From Malachius bipustulatus (lineage: Eukaryota; Arthropoda; Insecta; Coleoptera; Melyridae): 64,000 nt of DNA. The DNA is taken from NCBI GenBank assembly GCA_910589415.1, contig OU342639.1, positions 10,858,268 through 10,922,267 on the forward strand. Direction: 5' to 3'. A model generated the notes under the pieces. It was not told the origin of the DNA. It did no database searches and saw nothing but the letters and a program-made list of their open reading frames with translations. Positions 21,401 through 36,749 of this stretch are shown here, piece by piece; position 1 is the stretch's first letter; the number at the start of each line of letters is the position of its first letter. The position numbers and the translations under genes were made by a program.

Positions 21401-24400
21401 TTGTCACCCTTAAAGAGGGGTAGGGAAATTATAATTTTGAGAATTTCTCTCGTATACCTGGCTGACTTATGTCAATATTCATCCCCCTCTAACAACCTTT
21501 GTGTGACATGTGCGTTGATGAAAATTTTTGCATAAAGTTCTTCAAAAGTTCTCCTTTCCAAATAACTAGAATGCACTTTTGTCACCCTTATAGAGGGGTG
21601 GGGAAAAATATAAGTGTGGACAATTTACCTCGTATTACCTGACGGATTTATATCAATACTCATCCCCCTCTAACAACCCTTGTGTGTTATTTAAATTGAT
21701 GAAAATTTTTGCATCAAGTTCTTCAAAAGTTCTCCTTCCCAAATCTCTAGAATGCACTTTTGTCACTCTTAAAGAGGGGTAGGGAAATTTTAATTTTGAG
21801 AATTTCTCTCGTATACCTGGCGGATTTATATCAACATTCATTCCCCTCTAACAACCCTTATGTGACATGTTAGTCAATGGAAATTTTAATTAAATATTCT
21901 CAAAAAATTCGGCTTTTCAAAAATCCAGACTGCACTTCTGTCACCCTCAATTAAGGGTGGGAAAAATTATAATTTTGAGAAGTTTACTCGTATACCTGGC
22001 TGACTTATATCAATATTCATCCCCCTCTAACAACCCTTGTGTGACATGTGCGTTGATGAAAATTTTTGCATAAAGTTCTTCAAAAGTTCTCCTTTCCAAA
22101 CAACTAGAATGCACTTTTGTCACTCTTATAGAGGGGTGGGGAAAAATATAAGTGTGGACAATTTACCTCGTATTACCTGACGGATTTATATCAATACTCA
22201 TCCCCCTCTAACAACCCTTGTGTGTTATTTAAATTGATGCAAATTTTTGCATCAAGTTCTTCAAAAGTTCTCCTTCCCAAATCTCTAGAATGCACTTTTG
22301 TCACTCTTAAAGAGGGGTAGGGAAATTTTAATTTTGAGAATTTCTCTCGTATACCTGGCGGATTTATATCAACATTCATTCCCCTCTAACAACCCTTATG
22401 TGACATGTTAGTCAATGGAAATTTTAATTAAATATTCTCAAAAAATTCGGCTTTTCAAAAATCCAGACTGCACTTCTGTCACCCTCAATTAAGGGTGGGA
22501 AAAATTATAATTTTGAGAAGTTTACTCGTATACCTGGCTGACTTATATCAATTTTCATCCCCCTCTAACAACCCTTGTGTGACATGTGCGTTGATGAAAA
22601 TTTTTGCATAAAGTTCTTCAAAAGTTCTCCTTTCCAAACAACTAGAATGCACTTTTGTCACCCTTATAGAGGGGTGGGGAAAAATATAAGTGTGGACAAT
22701 TTACCTCGTATTACCTGACGGATTTATATCAATACTCATCCCCCTCTAACAACCCTTGTGTGTTATTTAAATTGATGCAAATTTTTGCATCAAGTTCTTC
22801 AAAAGTTCTCCTTCCCAAATCTCTAGAATGCACTTTTGTCACTCTTAAAGAGGGGTAGGGAAATTTTAATTTTGAGAATTTCTCTCGTATACCTGGCGGA
22901 TTTATATCAACATTCATTCCCCTCTAACAACCCTTATGTGACATGTTAGTCAATGGAAATTTTAATTAAATATTCTCAAAAAATTCGGCTTTTCAAAAAT
23001 CCAGACTGCACTTCTGTCACCCTCAATTAAGGGTGGGAAAAATTATAATTTTGAGAAGTTTACTCGTATACCTGGCTGACTTATATCAATATTCATCCCC
23101 CTCTAACAACCCTTGTGTGACATGTGCGTTGATGAAAATTTTTGCATAAAGTTCTTCAAAAGTTCTCCTTTCCTAATAACTAGAATGCATTTTTGTCACC
23201 CTTACAGAGGGATGGGGAAAAATATAAGTGTGGACAATTTACCTCGTTATACCTGACGGATTTATATCAATACTCATCCCCCTCTAACAACCCTTGTGTG
23301 TTATTTACATTGATGCAAATTTTTGCATCAAGTTCTTCAAAAGTTCTCCTTCCCAAATCTCTAGAATGCACTTTTGTCGCCCTTAAAGAGGGGTAGGGAA
23401 ATTATAATTTTGAGAATTTCTCTCGTATACCTGGCGGATTTATATCAACATTCATTCCCCTCTAACAACTCTTATGTGACATGTTAGTCAATGGAAATTT
23501 TCATATAATATTCTCAAAAAATTCGGCTTTCCAAAAATCCAGACTGCATTTCTGTCAACCTCAATTTAGGGTGGGAAAAATTATAATTTTGAGAATTTCT
23601 CTCGTATACCTGGCGGATTTATATCAACATTCATTCCCCTCTAACAACCCTTATGTGACATGTTAGTCAATGGAAATTTTCATATAATATTCTCAAAAAA
23701 TTCGGCTTTCCAAAAATCCAGACTGCATTTCTGTCACCCTCAATGTAGGGTGGGAAAAATTATAATTTTGAGAAGTTTACTTGTATACCTGGCTGACTTA
23801 TGTCAATATTCATCCCCCTCTAACAACCCTTGTGTGACATGTGCGTTGATGCAAATTTTTGCATAAAGTTCTTCAAAAGTTCTCCTTTCCTAATAACTAG
23901 AATGCATTTTTGTCACCCTTACAGAGGGATGGGGAAAAATATAAGTGTGGACAATTTACCTCGTATTACCTGACGGATTTATATCAATACTCATCCCCCT
24001 CTAACAACCCTTGTGTGTTATTTACATTGATGCAAATTTTTGCATTAAGTTCTTCAAAAGTTCTCCTTCCCAAATCTCTAGAATGCACTTTTGTCACCCT
24101 TAAAGAGGGGTAGGGAAATTATAATTTTGAGAATTTCTCTCGTATACCTGGCGGATTTATATCAATATTCATTCCCCTCTAACAACCCTTATGCGACATG
24201 TTAGTCAATGGAAATTTTCATATAATATTCTCAAAAAATTCGGCTTTCCAAAAATCCAGACTGCATTTCTGTCACCCTCCATTTAGGGTGGGAAAAATTA
24301 TAATTTTGAGAAGTTTACTCGTATACCTGGCTGACTTATATCAATATTCATCCCCCTCTAACAACCCTTGTGTGCTATGTGCGTTGACGCAAATTCTTGC

Positions 24401-25120
24401 TTAAAGTCCTCCAAAAGTCCCTCTTTCCAAAAATCCAGACTGCACTTCTGTCACCCTCAATTTAGGGTGGAAAACATTATAATTTTGAGAAGTTTACTCG
24501 TATACCTGGCTGACTTATATCAATATTCATCCCCCTCTAACAACCCTTGTGTGGCATGTGCGTTGATACAAATTTTTGCATAAAGATCTTCAAAAATTTT
24601 TCTTTCCAAATAACTAGAATGCACTTTTGTCACCCTTATAGAGGGGTGGGGAAAAATATAAGTGTGGACAATTTACCTCGTATTACCTGACGGATTTATA
24701 TCAATACTCATCCCCCTCTAACAACCCTTGTGTGTTATTTACATTGATGCAAATTTTTGCATCAAGTTCTTCAAAAGTTCTCCTTCCCAAATCTTTAGAA
24801 TGCACTTTTGTCACCCTTAAAGAGGGGTAGGGAAATTATAATTTTGAGAATTTCTCTCGTATACCTGGCGGATTTATATCAAGATTCATTCCCCTCTAAC
24901 AACCCTTATGTGACATGTTAGTCAATGGAAATTTTCATATAATATTCTCAAAAAATTCGGCTTTCCAAAAATACAGACTGCAATTCTGTCACCCTCAATG
25001 TAGGGTGGGAAAAATTATAATTTTGAGAAGTTTACTCGTATACCTGGCTGACTTATGTCAATATTCATCCCCCTCTAACAACCCTTGTGTGTCATGTGCG
25101 TTGATGCAAATTTTTGCATA
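18470..25120 (+). repeat. Large satellite segment, copy 1
   Basis: This block recurs at about 36,750-43,200 (offset 18,284, falling to 18,106 and then 18,077 bp). From about 19,640 it also recurs at about 58,000-64,000 (offset 38,333/38,332, rising to 38,870 bp). A private ATCAATTTTCATCC variant at 22,547-22,560 reappears at the matching places near 40,626 and 60,881. This copy holds an extra monomer near 21,361-21,540 that copy 2 lacks, and lacks three monomers present in copy 3 around 62,530-63,067. Confidence 0.85.
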
Positions 25121-28100
25121 AAGTTCTTCAAAAGTTCTCCTTTCCAAATAACTAGAATGCACTTTTGTCACCCTTACAGAGGGGTGGGGAAAAATATAAG
25201 TGTGGACAATTTACCTCGTATTACCTGACGGATTTATATCAATACTCATCCCCCTCTAACAACCCTTGTGTGTTATTTACATTGATGCAAATTTTTGCAT
25301 TAAGTTCTTCAAAAGTTCTCCTTCCCAAATCTCTAGAATGCACATTTGTCACCCTTAAAGAGGGGTAGGGAAATTATAATTTTGAGAATTTCTCTCGTAT
25401 ACCTGGCGGATTTATATCAAAATTCATTCCCCTCTAACAACCCTTATGCGACATGTTAGTCAATGGAAATTTTCATATAATATTCTCAAAAAATTCGGCT
25501 TTCCAAAAATCCAGACTGCATTTCTGTCACCCTCAATGTAGGGTGGGAAAAATTATAATTTTGAGAAGTTTACTCGTATACCTGGCTGACTTATATCAAT
25601 ATTCATCCCCCTCTAACAACCCTTGTGTGCTATGTGCGTTGACGCAAATTCTTGCATAAAGTCCTCCAAAAGTCCCTCTTTCCAAAGATCCAGACTGCAC
25701 TTCTGTCACCCTCAATTTAGGGTGGAAAAAATTATAATTTTGAGAAGTTTACTCGTATACCTGGCTGACTTATATCAATATTCATCCCCCTCTAACAACC
25801 CTTGTGTGGCATGTGCGTTGATACAAATTTTTGCATAAAGATCTTCAAAAATTCTCCTTTCCAAATAACTAGAATGCACTTTTGTCACCCTTATAGAGGG
25901 GTGGGGAAAAATATAAGTGTGGACAATTTACCTCGTATTACCTGACGGATTTATATCAATACTCATCCCCCTCTAACAACCCTTGTGTGTTATTTACATT
26001 GATGCAAATGTTTGCATCAAGTTCTTCAAAAGTTCTCCTTCCCAAATCTCTAGAATGCGCTTTTGTCACCCTTAAAGAGGGGTAGGGAAATTTTAATTTT
26101 GAGAATTTCTCTCGTATACCTGGCGGATTTATATCAACATTCATTCCCCTCTAACAACCCTTATGTGACATGTTAGTCAATGGAAATTTTAATTAAATAT
26201 TCTCAAAAAATTCGGCTTTTCAAAAATCCAGACTGCACTTCTGTCACCCTCAATTAAGGGTGGGAAAAATTATAATTTTGAGAAGTTTACTCGTATACCT
26301 GGCTGACTTATGTCAATATTCATCCCCCTCTAACAACCTTTGTGTGGCATGTGCGTTGATGCAAATTTTTGCATAAAGTTCTTCAAAAGTTCTCCTTCCC
26401 AAATCTCTAGAATGCACTTTTGTCACACTTAAAGAGGGGTAGGGAAATTATAATTTTGAGAATTTCTCTCGTATACCTGGCTGACTTATGTCAATATTCA
26501 TCCCCCTCTAACAACCTTTGTGTGACATGTGCGTTGATGAAAATTTTTGCATAAAGTTCTTCAAAAGTTCTCCTTTCCAAATAACTAGAATGCACTTTTG
26601 TCACCCTTATAGAGGGGTGGGGAAAAATATAAGTGTGGACAATTTACCTCGTATTACCTGACGGATTTATATCAATACTCATCCCCCTCTAACAACCCTT
26701 GTGTGTTATTTAAATTGATGAAAATTTTTGCATCAAGTTCTTCAAAAGTTCTCCTTCCCAAATCTCTAGAATGCACTTTTGTCACTCTTAAAGAGGGGTA
26801 GGGAAATTTTAATTTTGAGAATTTCTCTCGTATACCTGGCGGATTTATATCAACATTCATTCCCCTCTAACAACCCTTATGTGACATGTTAGTCAATGGA
26901 AATTTTAATTAAATATTCTCAAAAAATTCGGCTTTTCAAAAATCCAGACTGCACTTCTGTCACCCTCAATTAAGGGTGGGAAAAATTATAATTTTGAGAA
27001 GTTTACTCGTATACCTGGCTGACTTATATCAATATTCATCCCCCTCTAACAACCCTTGTGTGACATGTGCGTTGATGAAAATTTTTGCATAAAGTTCTTC
27101 AAAAGTTCTCCTTTCCAAACAACTAGAATGCACTTTTGTCACTCTTATAGAGGGGTGGGGAAAAATATAAGTGTGGACAATTTACCTCGTATTACCTGAC
27201 GGATTTATATCAATACTCATCCCCCTCTAACAACCCTTGTGTGTTATTTAAATTGATGCAAATTTTTGCATCAAGTTCTTCAAAAGTTCTCCTTCCCAAA
27301 TCTCTAGAATGCACTTTTGTCACTCTTAAAGAGGGGTAGGGAAATTTTAATTTTGAGAATTTCTCTCGTATACCTGGCGGATTTATATCAACATTCATTC
27401 CCCTCTAACAACCCTTATGTGACATGTTAGTCAATGGAAATTTTAATTAAATATTCTCAAAAAATTCGGCTTTTCAAAAATCCAGACTGCACTTCTGTCA
27501 CCCTCAATTAAGGGTGGGAAAAATTATAATTTTGAGAAGTTTACTCGTATGCCTGGCTGACTTATATCAATATTCATCCCCCTCTAACAACCCTTGTGTG
27601 ACATGTGCGTTGATGAAAATTTTTGCATAAAGTTCTTCAAAAGTTCTCCTTTCCAAATAACTAGAATGCATTTTTGTCACCCTTACAGAGGGGTGGGGAA
27701 AAATATAAGTGTGGACAATTTACCTCGTTATACCTGACGGATTTATATCAATACTCATCCCCCTCTAACAACCCTTGTGTGTTATTTACATTGATGCAAA
27801 TTTTTGCATCAAGTTCTTCAAAAGTTCTCCTTCCCAAATCTCTAGAATGCACTTTTGTCGCCCTTAAAGAGGGGTAGGGAAATTATAATTTTGAGAATTT
27901 CTCTCGTATACCTGGCGGATTTATATCAACATTCATTCCCCTCTAACAACCCTTATGTGACATGTTAGTCAATGGAAATTTTCATATAATATTCTCAAAA
28001 AATTCGGCTTTCCAAAAATCCAGACTGCATTTCTGTCACCCTCAATGAAGGGTGGGAAAAATTATAATTTTGAGAAGTTTACTCGTATACCTGGCTGACT

Positions 28101-28769
28101 TATATCAATATTCATCCCCCTCTAACAACCCTTATGTGACATGTTAGTCAATGGAAATTTTCATATAATATTCTCAAAAAATTCGGCTTTCCAAAAATCC
28201 AGACTGCATTTCTGTCACCCTCAATGTAGGGTGGGAAAAATTATAATTTTGAGAAGTTTACTCGTATACCTGGCTGACTTATATCAATATTCATCCCCCT
28301 CTAACAACCCTTGTGTGACATGTGCGTTGATGAAAATTTTTGCATAAAGTTCTTCAAAAATTCTCCTTTCCAAATAACTAGAATGCACTTTTGTCACCCT
28401 TATAGAGGGGTGGGGAAAAATATAAGTGTGGACAATTTACCTCGTATTACCTGACGGATTTATATCAATACTCATCCCCCTCTAACAACCCTTGTGTGTT
28501 ATTTACATTGATGCAAATTTTTGCATTAAGTTCTTCAAAAGTTCTCCTTCCCAAATCTCTAGAATGCGCTTTTGTCACCCTTAAAGAGGAGTAGGGAAAT
28601 TATAATTTTGAGAATTTCTCTCGTATACCTGGCGGATTTATATCAATATTCATTCCCCTCTAACAACCCTTATGCGGCATGTTAGTCAATGGAAATTTTC
28701 ATATAATATTCTCAAAAAATTCGGCTTTCCAAAAATCCAGACTGCATTTCTGTCACCCTCAATGTAGGG

Positions 28770-31700
28770 TGGGAAAAATTATAATTTTGAGAAGTTTACT
28801 CGTATACCTGGCTGACTTATATCAATATTCATCCCCCTCTAACAACCCTTGTGTGACATGTGCGTTGATGAAAATTTTTGCATAAAGTTCTTCAAAAGTT
28901 CTCCTTTCCAAATAACTAGAATGCATTTTTGTCACCCTTACAGAGGGGTGGGGAAAAATATAAGTGTGGACAATTTACCTCGTTATACCTGACGGATTTA
29001 TATCAATACTCATCCCCCTCTAACAACCCTTGTGTGTTATTTACATTGATGCAAATTTTTGCATCAAGTTCTTCAAAAGTTCTCCTTCCCAAATCTCTAG
29101 AATGCACTTTTGTCGCCCTTAAAGAGGGGTAGGGAAATTATAATTTTGAGAATTTCTCTCGTATACCTGGCGGATTTATATCAACATTCATTCCCCTCTA
29201 ACAACCCTTATGTGACATGTTAGTCAATGGAAATTTTCATATAATATTCTCAAAAAATTCGGCTTTCCAAAAATCCAGACTGCATTTCTGTCACCCTCAA
29301 TGTAGGGTGGGAAAAATTATAATTTTGAGAAGTTTACTCGTATACCTGGCTGACTTATATCAATATTCATCCCCCTCTAACAACCCTTATGTGACATGTT
29401 AGTCAATGGAAATTTTCATATAATATTCTCAAAAAATTCGGCTTTCCAAAAATCCAGACTGCATTTCTGTCACCCTCAATGTAGGGTGGGAAAAATTATA
29501 ATTTTGAGAAGTTTACTCGTATACCTGGCTGACTTATATCAATATTCATCCCCCTCTAACAACCCTTGTGTGACATGTGCGTTGATGAAAATTTTTGCAT
29601 AAAGTTCTTCAAAAATTCTCCTTTCCAAATAACTAGAATGCACTTTTGTCACCCTTATAGAGGGGTGGGGAAAAATATAAGTGTGGACAATTTACCTCGT
29701 ATTACCTGACGGATTTATATCAATACTCATCCCCCTCTAACAACCCTTGTGTGTTATTTACATTGATGCAAATTTTTGCATTAAGTTCTTCAAAAGTTCT
29801 CCTTCCCAAATCTCTAGAATGCACTTTTGTCACCCTTAAAGAGGGGTAGGGAAATTATAATTTTGAGAATTTCTCTCGTATACCTGGCGGATTTATATCA
29901 ATATTCATTCCCCTCTAACAACCCTTATGCGGCATGTTAGTCAATGGAAATTTTCATATAATATTCTCAAAAAATTCGGCTTTCCAAAAATCCAGACTGC
30001 ATTTCTGTCACCCTCAATGTAGGGTGGGAAAAATTATAATTTTGAGAAGTTTACTCGTATACCTGGCCGACTTATATCAATATTCATCCCCCTCTAACAA
30101 CCCTTGTGTGCTACGTGCGTTGACGCAAATTCTTGCATAAAGTCCTCCAAAAGTCCCTCTTTCCAAAGATCCAGACTGCACTTCTGTCACCCTCAATTTA
30201 GGGTGGAAAAAATTATAATTTTGCGAAGTTTACTCGTATACCTGGCTGACTTATATCAATATTCATCCCCCTCTAACAACCCTTGTGTGACATGTGCGTT
30301 GATGAAAATTTTTGCATAAAGTTCTTCAAAAATTCTCCTTTCCAAATAACTAGAATGCACTTTTGTCGCCCTTATAGAGGGGTGGGGAAAAATATAAGTG
30401 TGGACAATTTACCTCGTATTACCTGACGGATTTATATCAATACTCATCCCCCTCTAACAACCCTTGTGGGTTATTTACATTGATGCAAATTTTTGCATTA
30501 AGTTCTTCAAAAGTTCTCCTTCCCAAATCTCTAGAATGCACTTTTGTCACCCTTAAAGAGGGGTAGGGAAATTATAATTTTGAGAATTTCTCTCGTATAC
30601 CTGGCGGATTTATATCAACATTCATTCCCCTCTAACAACCCTTATGTGACATGTTAGTCAATGGAAATTTTCATATAATATTCTCAAAAAATTCGGCTTT
30701 CCAAAAATCCAGACTGCATTTCTGTCACCCTCAATGTAGGGTGGGAAAAATTATAATTTTGAGAAGTTTACTCGTATACCTGGCTGACTTATATCAATAT
30801 TCATCCCCCTCTAACAACCCTTATGTGACATGTTAGTCAATGGAAATTTTCATATAATATTCTCAAAAAATACGGCTTTCCAAAAATCCAGACTGCATTT
30901 CTGTCACCCTCAATGTAGGGTGGGAAAAATTATAATTTTGAGAAGTTTACTCGTATACCTGGCTGACTTATATCAATATTCATCCCCCTCTAACAACCCT
31001 TATGTGACATGTTAGTCAATGGAAATTTTCATATAATATTCTCAAAAAATTCGGCTTTCCAAAAATCCAGACTGCATTTCTGTCACCCTCAATTTAGGGT
31101 GGGAAAAATTATAATTTTGAGAAGTTTACTCGTATACCTGGCTGACTTATATCAATATTCATCCCCCTCTAATAACCCTTGTGTGGCATGTGCGTTGATA
31201 CAAATTTTTGCATAAAGATCTTCAAAAATTCTCCTTTCCAAATAACTAGAATGCACTTTTGTCACCCTTATAGAGGGGTGGGGAAAAATATAAGTGTGGA
31301 CAATTTACCTCGTATTACCTGACGGATTTATATCAATACTCATCCCCCTCTAACAACCCTTGTGTGTTATTTACTTTGATGCAAATTTTTGCATTAAGTT
31401 CTTCAAAAGTTCTCCTTCCCAAATCTCTAGAATGCACTTTTGTCACCCTTAAAGAGGGGTAGGGAAATTATAATTTTGAGAATTTCTCTCGTATACCTGG
31501 CGGATTTATATCAACATTCATTCCCCTCTAACAACCCTTATGCGACATGTTAGTCGATGGAAATTTTAATTAAATATTCTCAAAAAATTCGGCTTTTCAA
31601 AAATCCAGACTGCACTTCTGTCACCCTCAATTAAGGGTGGGAAAAATTATAATTTTGAGAAGTTTACTCGTATACCTGGCTGACTTATATCAATATTCAT

Positions 31701-34700
31701 CCCCCTCTAACAACCCTTGTGTGACATGTGCGTTGATGAAAATTTTTGCATAAAGTTCTTCAAAAGTTCTCCTTTCCAAATAACTAGAATGCATTTTTGT
31801 CACCCTTACAGAGGGGTGGGGAAAAATATAAGTGTGGACAATTTACCTCGTTATACCTGACGGATTTATATCAATACTCATCCCCCTCTAACAACCCTTG
31901 TGTGTTATTTACATTGATGCAAATTTTTGCATCAAGTTCTTCAAAAGTTCTCCTTCCCAAATCTCTAGAATGCACTTTTGTCGCCCTTAAAGAGGGGTAG
32001 GGAAATTATAATTTTGAGAATTTCTCTCGTATACCTGGCGGATTTATATCAACATTCATTCCCCTCTAACAACCCTTATGTGACATGTTAGTCAATGGAA
32101 ATTTTCATATAATATTCTCAAAAAATTCGGCTTTCCAAAAATCCAGACTGCATTTCTGTCACCCTCAATGTAGGGTGGGAAAAATTATAATTTTGAGAAG
32201 TTTACTCGTATACCTGGCTGACTTATATCAATATTCATCCCCCTCTAACAACCCTTATGTGACATGTTAGTCAATGGAAATTTTCATATAATATTCTCAA
32301 AAAATTCGGCTTTCCAAAAATCCAGACTGCATTTCTGTCACCCTCAATGTAGGGTGGGAAAAATTATAATTTTGAGAAGTTTACTCGTATACCTGGCTGA
32401 CTTATATCAATATTCATCCCCCTCTAACAACCCTTGTGTGACATGTGCGTTGATGAAAATTTTTGCATAAAGTTCTTCAAAAATTCTCCTTTCCAAATAA
32501 CTAGAATGCACTTTTGTCACCCTTATAGAGGGGTGGGGAAAAATATAAGTGTGGACAATTTACCTCGTATTACCTGACGGATTTATATCAATACTCATCC
32601 CCCTCTAACAACCCTTGTGTGTTATTTACATTGATGCAAATTTTTGCATTAAGTTCTTCAAAAGTTCTCCTTCCCAAATCTCTAGAATGCACTTTTGTCA
32701 CCCTTAAAGAGGGGTAGGGAAATTATAATTTTGAGAATTTCTCTCGTATACCTGGCGGATTTATATCAATATTCATTCCCCTCTAACAACCCTTATGCGG
32801 CATGTTAGTCAATGGAAATTTTCATATAATATTCTCAAAAAATTCGGCTTTCCAAAAATCCAGACTGCATTTCTGTCACCCTCAATGTAGGGTGGGAAAA
32901 ATTATAATTTTGAGAAGTTTACTCGTATACCTGGCTGACTTATATCAATATTCATCCCCCTCTAACAACCCTTGTGTGCTATGTGCGTTGACGCAAATTC
33001 TTGCATAAAGTCCTCCAAAAGTCCCTCTTTCCAAAGATCCAGACTGCACTTCTGTCACCCTCAATTTAGGGTGGAAAAAATTATAATTTTGCGAAGTTTA
33101 CTCGTATACCTGGCTGACTTATATCAATATTCATCCCCCTCTAACAACCCTTGTGTGACATGTGCGTTGATGAAAATTTTTGCATAAAGTTCTTCAAAAA
33201 TTCTCCTTTCCAAATAACTAGAATGCACTTTTGTCGCCCTTATAGAGGGGTGGGGAAAAATATAAGTGTGGACAATTTACCTCGTATTACCTGACGGATT
33301 TATATCAATACTCATCCCCCTCTAACAACCCTTGTGTGTTATTTACATTGATGCAAATTTTTGCATTAAGTTCTTCAAAAGTTCTCCTTCCCAAATCTCT
33401 AGAATGCACTTTTGTCACCCTTAAAGAGGGGTAGGGAAATTATAATTTTGAGAATTTCTCTCGTATACCTGGCGGATTTATATCAACATTCATTCCCCTC
33501 TAACAACCCTTATGTGACATGTTAGTCAATGGAAATTTTCATATAATATTCTCAAAAAATTCGGCTTTCCAAAAATCCAGACTGCATTTCTGTCACCCTC
33601 AATGTAGGGTGGGAAAAATTATAATTTTGAGAAGTTTACTCGTATACCTGGCTGACTTATATCAATATTCATCCCCCTCTAACAACCCTTATGTGACATG
33701 TTAGTCAATGGAAATTTTCATATAATATTCTCAAAAAATACGGCTTTCCAAAAATCCAGACTGCATTTCTGTCACCCTCAATGTAGGGTGGGAAAAATTA
33801 TAATTTTGAGAAGTTTACTCGTATACCTGGCTGACTTATATCAATATTCATCCCCCTCTAACAACCCTTATGTGACATGTTAGTCAATGGAAATTTTCAT
33901 ATAATATTCTCAAAAAATTCGGCTTTCCAAAAATCCAGACTGCATTTCTGTCACCCTCAATTTAGGGTGGGAAAAATTATAATTTTGAGAAGTTTACTCG
34001 TATACCTGGCTGACTTATATCAATATTCATCCCCCTCTAATAACCCTTGTGTGGCATGTGCGTTGATACAAATTTTTGCATAAAGATCTTCAAAAATTCT
34101 CCTTTCCAAATAACTAGAATGCACTTTTGTCACCCTTATAGAGGGGTGGGGAAAAATATAAGTGTGGACAATTTACCTCGTATTACCTGACGGATTTATA
34201 TCAATACTCATCCCCCTCTAACAACCCTTGTGTGTTATTTACTTTGATGCAAATTTTTGCATTAAGTTCTTCAAAAGTTCTCCTTCCCAAATCTCTAGAA
34301 TGCACTTTTGTCACCCTTAAAGAGGGGTAGGGAAATTATAATTTTGAGAATTTCTCTCGTATACCTGGCGGATTTATATCAACATTCATTCCCCTCTAAC
34401 AACCCTTATGTGACATGTTAGTCAATGGAAATTTTAATTAAATATTCTCAAAAAATTCGGCTTTTCAAAAATCCAGACTGCACTTCTGTCACCCTCAATT
34501 AAGGGTGGGAAAAATTATAATTTTGAGAAGTTTACTCGTATACCTGGCTGACTTATATCAATATTCATCCCCCTCTAACAACCCTTGTGTGACATGTGCG
34601 TTGATGAAAATTTTTGCATAAAGTTCTTCAAAAGTTCTCCTTTCCAAATAACTAGAATGCATTTTTGTCACCCTTACAGAGGGGTGGGGAAAAATATAAG

Positions 34701-34940
34701 TGTGGACAATTTACCTCGTTATACCTGACGGATTTATATCAATACTCATCCCCCTCTAACAACCCTTGTGTGTTATTTACATTGATGCAAATTTTTGCAT
34801 CAAGTTCTTCAAAAGTTCTCCTTCCCAAATCTCTAGAATGCACTTTTGTCGCCCTTAAAGAGGGGTAGGGAAATTATAATTTTGAGAATTTCTCTCGTAT
34901 ACCTGGCGGATTTATATCAACATTCATTCCCCTCTAACAA
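28770..34940 (+). repeat. Tandem duplication of a 2,868-bp (16-monomer) unit
   Basis: Equivalent marker units lie 2,868 bp apart: 28,929, 31,797 and 34,665; 29,934 and 32,802; 30,104 and 32,972; 31,009 and 33,877. The unit ending near 31,797 repeats almost base for base to 34,665, and a third copy begins and then diverges near 34,940. Differences are isolated substitutions, such as CTACGTGCG at 30,111 against CTATGTGCG at 32,979. Confidence 0.85.
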
Positions 34941-36749
34941 CTCTTATGTGACATGTTAGTCAATGGAAATTTTCATATAATATTCTCCAAAAATTCGGCT
35001 TTCCAAAAATCCAGACTGCATTTCTGTCAACCTCAATTTAGGGTGGGAAAAATTATAATTTTGAGAATTTCTCTCGTATACCTGGCGGATTTATATCAAC
35101 ATTCATTCCCCTCTAACAACCCTTATGTGACATGTTAGTCAATGGAAATTTTAATTAAATATTCTCAAAAAATTCGGCTTTCCAAAAATCCAGACTGCAT
35201 TTCTGTCACCCTCAATGTAGGGTGGGAAAAATTATAATTTTGAGAAGTTTACTCGTATACCTGGCTGACTTATGTCAATATTCATCCCCCTCTAACAACC
35301 CTTGTGTGACATGTGCGTTGATGCAAATTTTTGCATAAAGTTCTTCAAAAGTTCTCCTTTCCTAATAACTAGAATGCATTTTTGTCACCCTTACAGAGGG
35401 ATGGGGAAAAATATAAGTGTGGACAATTTACCTCGTATTACCTGACGGATTTATATCAATACTCATCCCCCTCTAACAACCCTTGTGTGTTATTTACATT
35501 GATGCAAATTTTTGCATTAAGTTCTTCAAAAGTTCTCCTTCCCAAATCTCTAGAATGCACTTTTGTCACCCTTAAAGAGGGGTAGGGAAATTATAATTTT
35601 GAGAATTTCTCTCGTATACCTGGCGGATTTATATCAATATTCATTCCCCTCTAACAACCCTTATGCGACATGTTAGTCAATGGAAATTTTCATATAATAT
35701 TCTCAAAAAATTCGGCTTTCCAAAAATCCAGACTGCATTTCTGTCACCCTCAATTTAGGGTGGGAAAAATTATAATTTTGAGAAGTTTACTCGTATACCT
35801 GGCTGACTTATATCAATATTCATCCCCCTCTAACAACCCTTGTGTGCTATGTGCGTTGACGCAAATTCTTGCTTAAAGTCCTCCAAAAGTCCCTCTTTCC
35901 AAAAATCCAGACTGCACTTCTGTCACCCTCAATTTAGGGTGGAAAAAATTATAATTTTGAGAAGTTTACTCGTATACCTGGCTGACTTATATCAATATTC
36001 ATCCCCCTCTAACAACCCTTGTGTGGCATGTGCGTTGATACAAATTTTTGCATAAAGATCTTCAAAAATTTTTCTTTCCAAATAACTAGAATGCACTTTT
36101 GTCACCCTTATAGAGGGGTGGGGAAAAATATAAGTGTGGACAATTTACCTCGTATTACCTGACGGATTTATATCAATACTCATCCCCCTCTAACAACCCT
36201 TGTGTGTTATTTACATTGATGCAAATTTTTGCATCAAGTTCTTCAAAAGTTCTCCTTCCCAAATCTTTAGAATGCACTTTTGTCACCCTTAAAGTGGGGT
36301 AGGGAAATTATAATTTTGAGAATTTCTCTCGTATACCTGGCGGATTTATATCAATATTCATTCCCCTCTAACAACCCTTATGCGACATGTTAGTCAATGG
36401 AAATTTTCATATAATATTCTCAAAAAATTCGGCTTTCCAAAAATCCAGACTGCATTTCTGTCACCCTCAATGTAGGGTGGGAAAAATTATAATTTTGAGA
36501 AGTTTACTCGTATACCTGGCTGACTTATATCAATATTCATCCCCCTCTAACAACCCTTGTGTGACATGTGCGTTGATGAAAATTTTTGCGTAAAGTTCTT
36601 CAAAAGTTCTCCTTTCCAAATAACTAGAATGCACTTTTGTCACCCTTATAGAGGGGTGGGGAAAAATATAAGTGTGGACAATTTACCTCGTATTACCTGA
36701 CGGATTTATATCAATACTCATCCCCCTCTAACAACCCTTGTGTGTTATT